In this document: one piece after another, positions 42,822 through 45,563 of the stretch | Layout of the letters: each line of letters begins with the position of its first letter | How positions within the stretch are numbered: position 1 is the stretch's first letter | Source: UBA7236 sp043727235 | GTDB taxonomy: Bacteria > Bacteroidota > Bacteroidia > Chitinophagales > BACL12 | Direction of reading: 5' to 3' | DNA length: 45,563 nucleotides | Assembly (NCBI GenBank): GCA_043727235.1 | Contig: JAYSYX010000048.1 | Span: forward strand, 1 to 45,563 | Translations under genes and position numbers: made by a program | The notes under the pieces: model-generated | What the model was told of the DNA's origin: nothing | Databases searched by the model: none | What the model saw: the letters and a program-made list of their open reading frames with translations, nothing else

Positions 42822-43421
42822 TTAACTGTCTGAATGTTTAGATGCCACGGTATTTACCGAGGCTATCAATGCATTAAAAATTGTATCAATACTTCCAACT
42901 CCTTCTATCTCCATTAAAAGGTCCTGATCCTTATAATATTCTGCGACAGGTTCTGTTTTCTGGCGGTATTCCTGAACGCGTTTTCGAATGGTATCCACAT
43001 CCATATCATCGGTCCTGCCGCTGGTCAATCCCCTGTTAAGTATGCGTTGTGTAAGTTCTTCTTCCTCCACAACCAGACATAGAACACAACTAACGCTGGT
43101 GCCTTTTTCAAGCAACATACTGTCCAACGCCACCGCTTGTGCTTTAGTTCTGGGAAAACCGTCGAAAATAATGCCCTGTTTTTGTTTATTTCTTGCCTCT
43201 TCCACAGCTCCTCCCAACATACCGATCACCACTTCATCTGGCACCAGTTTACCTTCATCCATGAATTTTTTTGCTTCCATGCCAAGGGTGGTTCCTGCAC
43301 TTATCTGAGAACGGAGCAGGTCGCCGGTAGAAATATGCAATAAGTTAAAATGTTCCTTCAACTTCTCTGCCTGTGTGCCTTTGCCGCTTCCGGGAGGGCC
43401 AAATAATATAATGTTTGTCAT
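42822..43421 (-). CDS. adk: Adenylate kinase
   Basis: The enzyme interconverts ATP + AMP and 2 ADP in the cytoplasm. The 199-residue protein has the P-loop GPPGSGKGT (about 8-16), the AMP-binding stretch LLHISTGDLLRSQI, DGFPRTKAQAVAL, and a short LID segment (RGLTSGRTDDMD). The short LID lacks the four-Cys zinc site, as in other short-form Bacteroidota enzymes. A TATCTTTG box lies 24 bases upstream of the ATG. obg follows closely, a common arrangement. Confidence 0.97.
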   Translation of the reverse strand: MTNIILFGPPGSGKGTQAEKLKEHFNLLHISTGDLLRSQISAGTTLGMEAKKFMDEGKLVPDEVVIGMLGGAVEEARNKQKQGIIFDGFPRTKAQAVALDSMLLEKGTSVSCVLCLVVEEEELTQRILNRGLTSGRTDDMDVDTIRKRVQEYRQKTEPVAEYYKDQDLLMEIEGVGSIDTIFNALIASVNTVASKHSDS

Positions 43422-43444
43422 CGGTCTGCTGATTAAAAAGTATG

Positions 43445-43452
43445 CAAAGATA
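43445..43452 (-). promoter_or_regulatory. -7 box of adk-obg
   Basis: The minus strand reads TATCTTTG (TAnnTTTG), 23 bases before the adk ATG. No TTTG is visible at -33. Confidence 0.45.
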
Positions 43453-43549
43453 ACAGCCTTAGGCGGATTTGCCTTGATCCGTCCACCTCAATTACACGTA
43501 TATAACCTTTGAACCTTTATGCTCCAAAAATCATTATTATTATTAAACT

Positions 43550-43557
43550 TACCTTTG
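43550..43557 (+). promoter_or_regulatory. -7 box of MNT-like gene
   Basis: TACCTTTG ends four bases before the ATG at 43562, implying a leaderless message. No good -33 element is seen. Confidence 0.4.
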
Positions 43558-43561
43558 GGAT

Positions 43562-43858
43562 ATGACTTTATTGGAAAAGATTATGGAAACATTACTGAAA
43601 AATAAACAATATCTAGCCTCAAAATATGGCGTTAGCAGTATTGGTTTATTTGGCGAATCGGTAACAGAAGAATTTAATGCAGGCAGTGAAATTGATATCA
43701 TTGTAGATTTCAAAAAACCAATCGGTCTCGAAATTGTAGATCTTGGTGATGAGCTCGAAAAACTATTAGGTCACAAAGTCGACCTCGTTTCTAAAAGTGG
43801 TTTGGAAAAAGATTATTACAAAGTGTTTCGAAAGGAAATAATGTATGTGGGGAAATAA
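43562..43858 (+). CDS. Orphan MNT-like nucleotidyltransferase (antitoxin family)
   Basis: This 98-residue minimal nucleotidyltransferase belongs to the Pol-beta fold (MNT/MntA family). MntA-type proteins act as antitoxins that AMPylate HepT toxins. The core SSIGLFGESV, then SEIDIIVDF and HKVDLVS, shows the fold. The usual GS motif is GE here (Gly31-Glu32), and the first Asp of the DxD pair is Glu43 (EID). A third Asp (Asp74) is kept. Catalysis may therefore be weak or lost. No HepT-like gene lies next to it; the downstream 567 bases are repeats. Start could be Met1 or Met8; the promoter box favours Met1. Confidence 0.8.
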   Translation: MTLLEKIMETLLKNKQYLASKYGVSSIGLFGESVTEEFNAGSEIDIIVDFKKPIGLEIVDLGDELEKLLGHKVDLVSKSGLEKDYYKVFRKEIMYVGK

Positions 43859-44425
43859 GGAAGGAAGGAAAGAATGAAAGAATGAAAGAGTGAAGGAATG
43901 AAAAAAAGGGGAACGCTGATAACGCGGATTTTGCGGATTTAAAAAGGATAAAAAATTTATTAATTTGTCAGCCGCGGCTGATCTGGTAATTTATTAATTG
44001 ATTTAATCCTGGTCGAAAATTAATTGTTGGAGCTCATTTTTAAATCTCAGGCCGGCTGTTCCATTTGCTAATTTTGCCATTTATTAATTTGTTAATCTGG
44101 TAATTTGTTAATTGATTTAAACCTGCACAGGCTTTTACCATTTGCTAATTACTGCCCATGCGAAGCAGGCATTGCTAATTTGCTAATTAATCCTGAATGT
44201 TCATGTTATCATAGATTATCCTAGTCGTCTGGTAATTTGATATATAATCTAAGCCCGGCTGTTCCATTTGCTAATTTGCTAATTACTATCCGAATGCGAA
44301 GCAGACGGGGCTAATTTGCTAATTAATATCTAACGTTCATTTGGTCATAAGATATTTTGGCCGTCTGTTAATTTAATCTTTAATCAAAGCCCGGCTGTTC
44401 ATTGGTACATTGGTACATTTTTTTT
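43859..44425. repeat. 567-base spacer of tandem and dispersed AT-rich words
   Basis: It starts with GAATGAAA words (43866-43905), then an ATAACGCGGATTTTGCGGATTT segment. Many GCTAATTT/GTTAATTT octamers follow, with a palindromic core CAGCCGCGGCTG near 43970. A larger unit, (G/A)GCCCGGCTGTTC ... GCTAATTT ... GCGAAGCAG, recurs; its GCC(C)GGCTGTTC mark is at 44051, 44253 and 44389. TGGTACAT words close the spacer. There is no gene. Confidence 0.65.
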
Positions 44426-45538
44426 TCATCGGTACATTATCATTATCCTATCATCATTCTTCTCCGGCTTCCCTCTCCCATCTTCATTACTCGTGCAAAA
44501 AATTATACTTCCATCAGGTGCAAGAATAATATTTCTCAAACGACCATAAATTTCGGGGAATAATTGTGATTCATTTTTATTAATTAGTGAATGGTTTTTG
44601 TCGACATTAAATTGCACCAATCTTTCTCCTCTTAAACAAGCGAAAATGATATTTCCTATATTATCATCTTCCTCATTAAAATTATCCATATAAATAATTC
44701 CTCCGGGAGCCCAGGTGTCGTCGCCGCTGTGGGCAAAGGGGAGAATTGTTCCGGTTGCTATATCATCTCCTATAACTTTTGGCCATCCGTAATTATTTCC
44801 TTTAACAATAATATTCACTTCATCGTGACAACACCAACCATTTAATTCACCGCTTGGTCCGTGTTCGGTTGCAAACATGGTTCCGTCGGGCGACCAACAT
44901 AAACCCTGCACATTTCGATGTCCATAACTCCAGATATAATTTTTAAATGGATTATCAGCCGGAATATTTCCTTCTTTATCCATACGAAGAATTTTTCCAG
45001 CATTACTGGTAAGATCCTGTGCCGAGTTTGGATCGCGTGCATCACCGGTTCCTACATACAAATATCCATCGGGACCAAAACTTATAATTCCACCATCGTG
45101 AAATAATTTCTTTGGAATGGAGTCCAATAATATTTTGTTTTGGGAAAGAATTTCATTTTCAAATTTTAAACGCACTATCCTGTTTCCCGATTCAACTGTC
45201 TCATAAATAAAAATATATCGGCTTGTCGCAAAATCAGGATCTACTGCCAAACCTAATAATCCGCCCTCTGCTTTTGCACTTATGTCGCGTGTCAATAAAA
45301 GTGCAACTTCCTTTGTTTTAAGATCCACAACTGATATCCGACCCGGCCTTTCATTAAACATTAACCTGCCGTCGGGTAAAAGTCCCATTCCCCAGGGAAC
45401 TTCCAGGTTTTGTGCCAGCACCTCAGGTGTTTGTGGCATTATAACCTTTTGTGCAGCAGGATTTGGCTTTTTTTGTGAACTGCAATTAAACAGCAGTGTT
45501 GCAGAGATACAAAGCAGGTAAACAGCTAAATTTTTCAT
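44426..45538 (-). CDS. PQQ-dependent sugar dehydrogenase-type lipoprotein (GSDH family)
   Basis: The protein has 370 residues from ATG 45538; a TTG at 45547 is the alternative start. The signal peptide ends at the lipobox LLFNC, so it is probably a lipoprotein. The domain (about 40-370) is a six-bladed glucose/sorbosone dehydrogenase propeller. Typical pieces are LEVPWGMGLLPDGRLMFNERPG, GGLLGLAVDPDF, FHDGGIISFGPDGYLYVGTGD, GKILRMDKEGNIPADNPF, YGHRNVQGLCWSPDG and ATEHGPSGELNGWCCHDEVN. The catalytic His/Arg region (HDGG, HRN) is present. The C-terminal half is slightly short for the family. The substrate is unknown; it would oxidise sugars or aldoses in the periplasm using PQQ. Confidence 0.9.
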   Translation of the reverse strand: MKNLAVYLLCISATLLFNCSSQKKPNPAAQKVIMPQTPEVLAQNLEVPWGMGLLPDGRLMFNERPGRISVVDLKTKEVALLLTRDISAKAEGGLLGLAVDPDFATSRYIFIYETVESGNRIVRLKFENEILSQNKILLDSIPKKLFHDGGIISFGPDGYLYVGTGDARDPNSAQDLTSNAGKILRMDKEGNIPADNPFKNYIWSYGHRNVQGLCWSPDGTMFATEHGPSGELNGWCCHDEVNIIVKGNNYGWPKVIGDDIATGTILPFAHSGDDTWAPGGIIYMDNFNEEDDNIGNIIFACLRGERLVQFNVDKNHSLINKNESQLFPEIYGRLRNIILAPDGSIIFCTSNEDGRGKPEKNDDRIMIMYR

Positions 45539-45544
45539 GATCTT

Positions 45545-45552
45545 CAAATTTA
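45545..45552 (-). promoter_or_regulatory. -7 box of GSDH-family gene
   Basis: The minus strand reads TAAATTTG and ends six bases before the ATG at 45538, again suggesting a leaderless message. The -33 region lies outside the window. Confidence 0.4.
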
Positions 45553-45563
45553 AAAATAGAATT

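Overview
The window looks like chromosomal DNA of a Bacteroidota bacterium. The base composition is AT-rich, and several starts are preceded by the Bacteroidota promoter form TAnnTTTG. At least five genes encode type IX secretion system (T9SS) cargo with type A or gliding-type C-terminal sorting domains. The ATP synthase genes are in the order atpB-E-F-H-A-G, with no atpD or atpC alongside, which is usual for this phylum. MopE-type Asp/Cys repeats, choice-of-anchor L and SprB-like modules point to a free-living, surface-protein-rich lineage (Chitinophagia/Saprospiria-like). The genus cannot be told from sequence alone.

Layout. 1-4.3 kb: start of a lipoprotein gene at the edge, an RsuA/RluB-type pseudouridine synthase overlapping scpB, a divergent exported thioredoxin-like protein and a small membrane protein. 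4.5-9.8 kb: two T9SS cargo genes separated by a strong terminator. 10-14.6 kb: an apparent operon of a cytoplasmic subtilisin-like protease, an unrecognised protein built from two tandem copies of one domain, a TPR sensor kinase and a NarL/LuxR response regulator. 14.8-25.8 kb: one 3,670-residue surface protein (FG-GAP, MopE, propeller-like, CARDB, SprB and Ig-like modules plus a sorting domain). 26-31.3 kb: ATP synthase operon on the minus strand. 31.4-36.8 kb: two further convergent T9SS cargo genes. 36.9-40.5 kb: a RidA-family gene, a cargo gene broken by a nonsense codon, a DUF4142 lipoprotein, a small unknown gene and a frameshifted gene, set among repeat-rich spacers. 40.5-45.5 kb: an EamA transporter, obg, adk, an orphan MNT-like nucleotidyltransferase and a PQQ-type sugar dehydrogenase lipoprotein.

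How the parts connect. The protease/two-component operon and the giant surface protein share a 15-base upstream motif, CATNTTTGGCTATTG, placed exactly 21 bases before a TAnnTTTG box in both cases. The simplest reading is that the two-component system or a common factor controls both, so the operon and its giant neighbour may form one regulon. This is the best candidate for an undescribed system here.

The spacers are unusual. Six copies of a repeat whose hairpin arms are conserved sit at gene 3' ends, and octamer-like GCTAATTT/GTTAATTT tandem words have invaded spacers including those of the atp operon. Two other genes are broken by single lesions. No tRNA, rRNA, CRISPR array, transposase or prophage gene was recognised.
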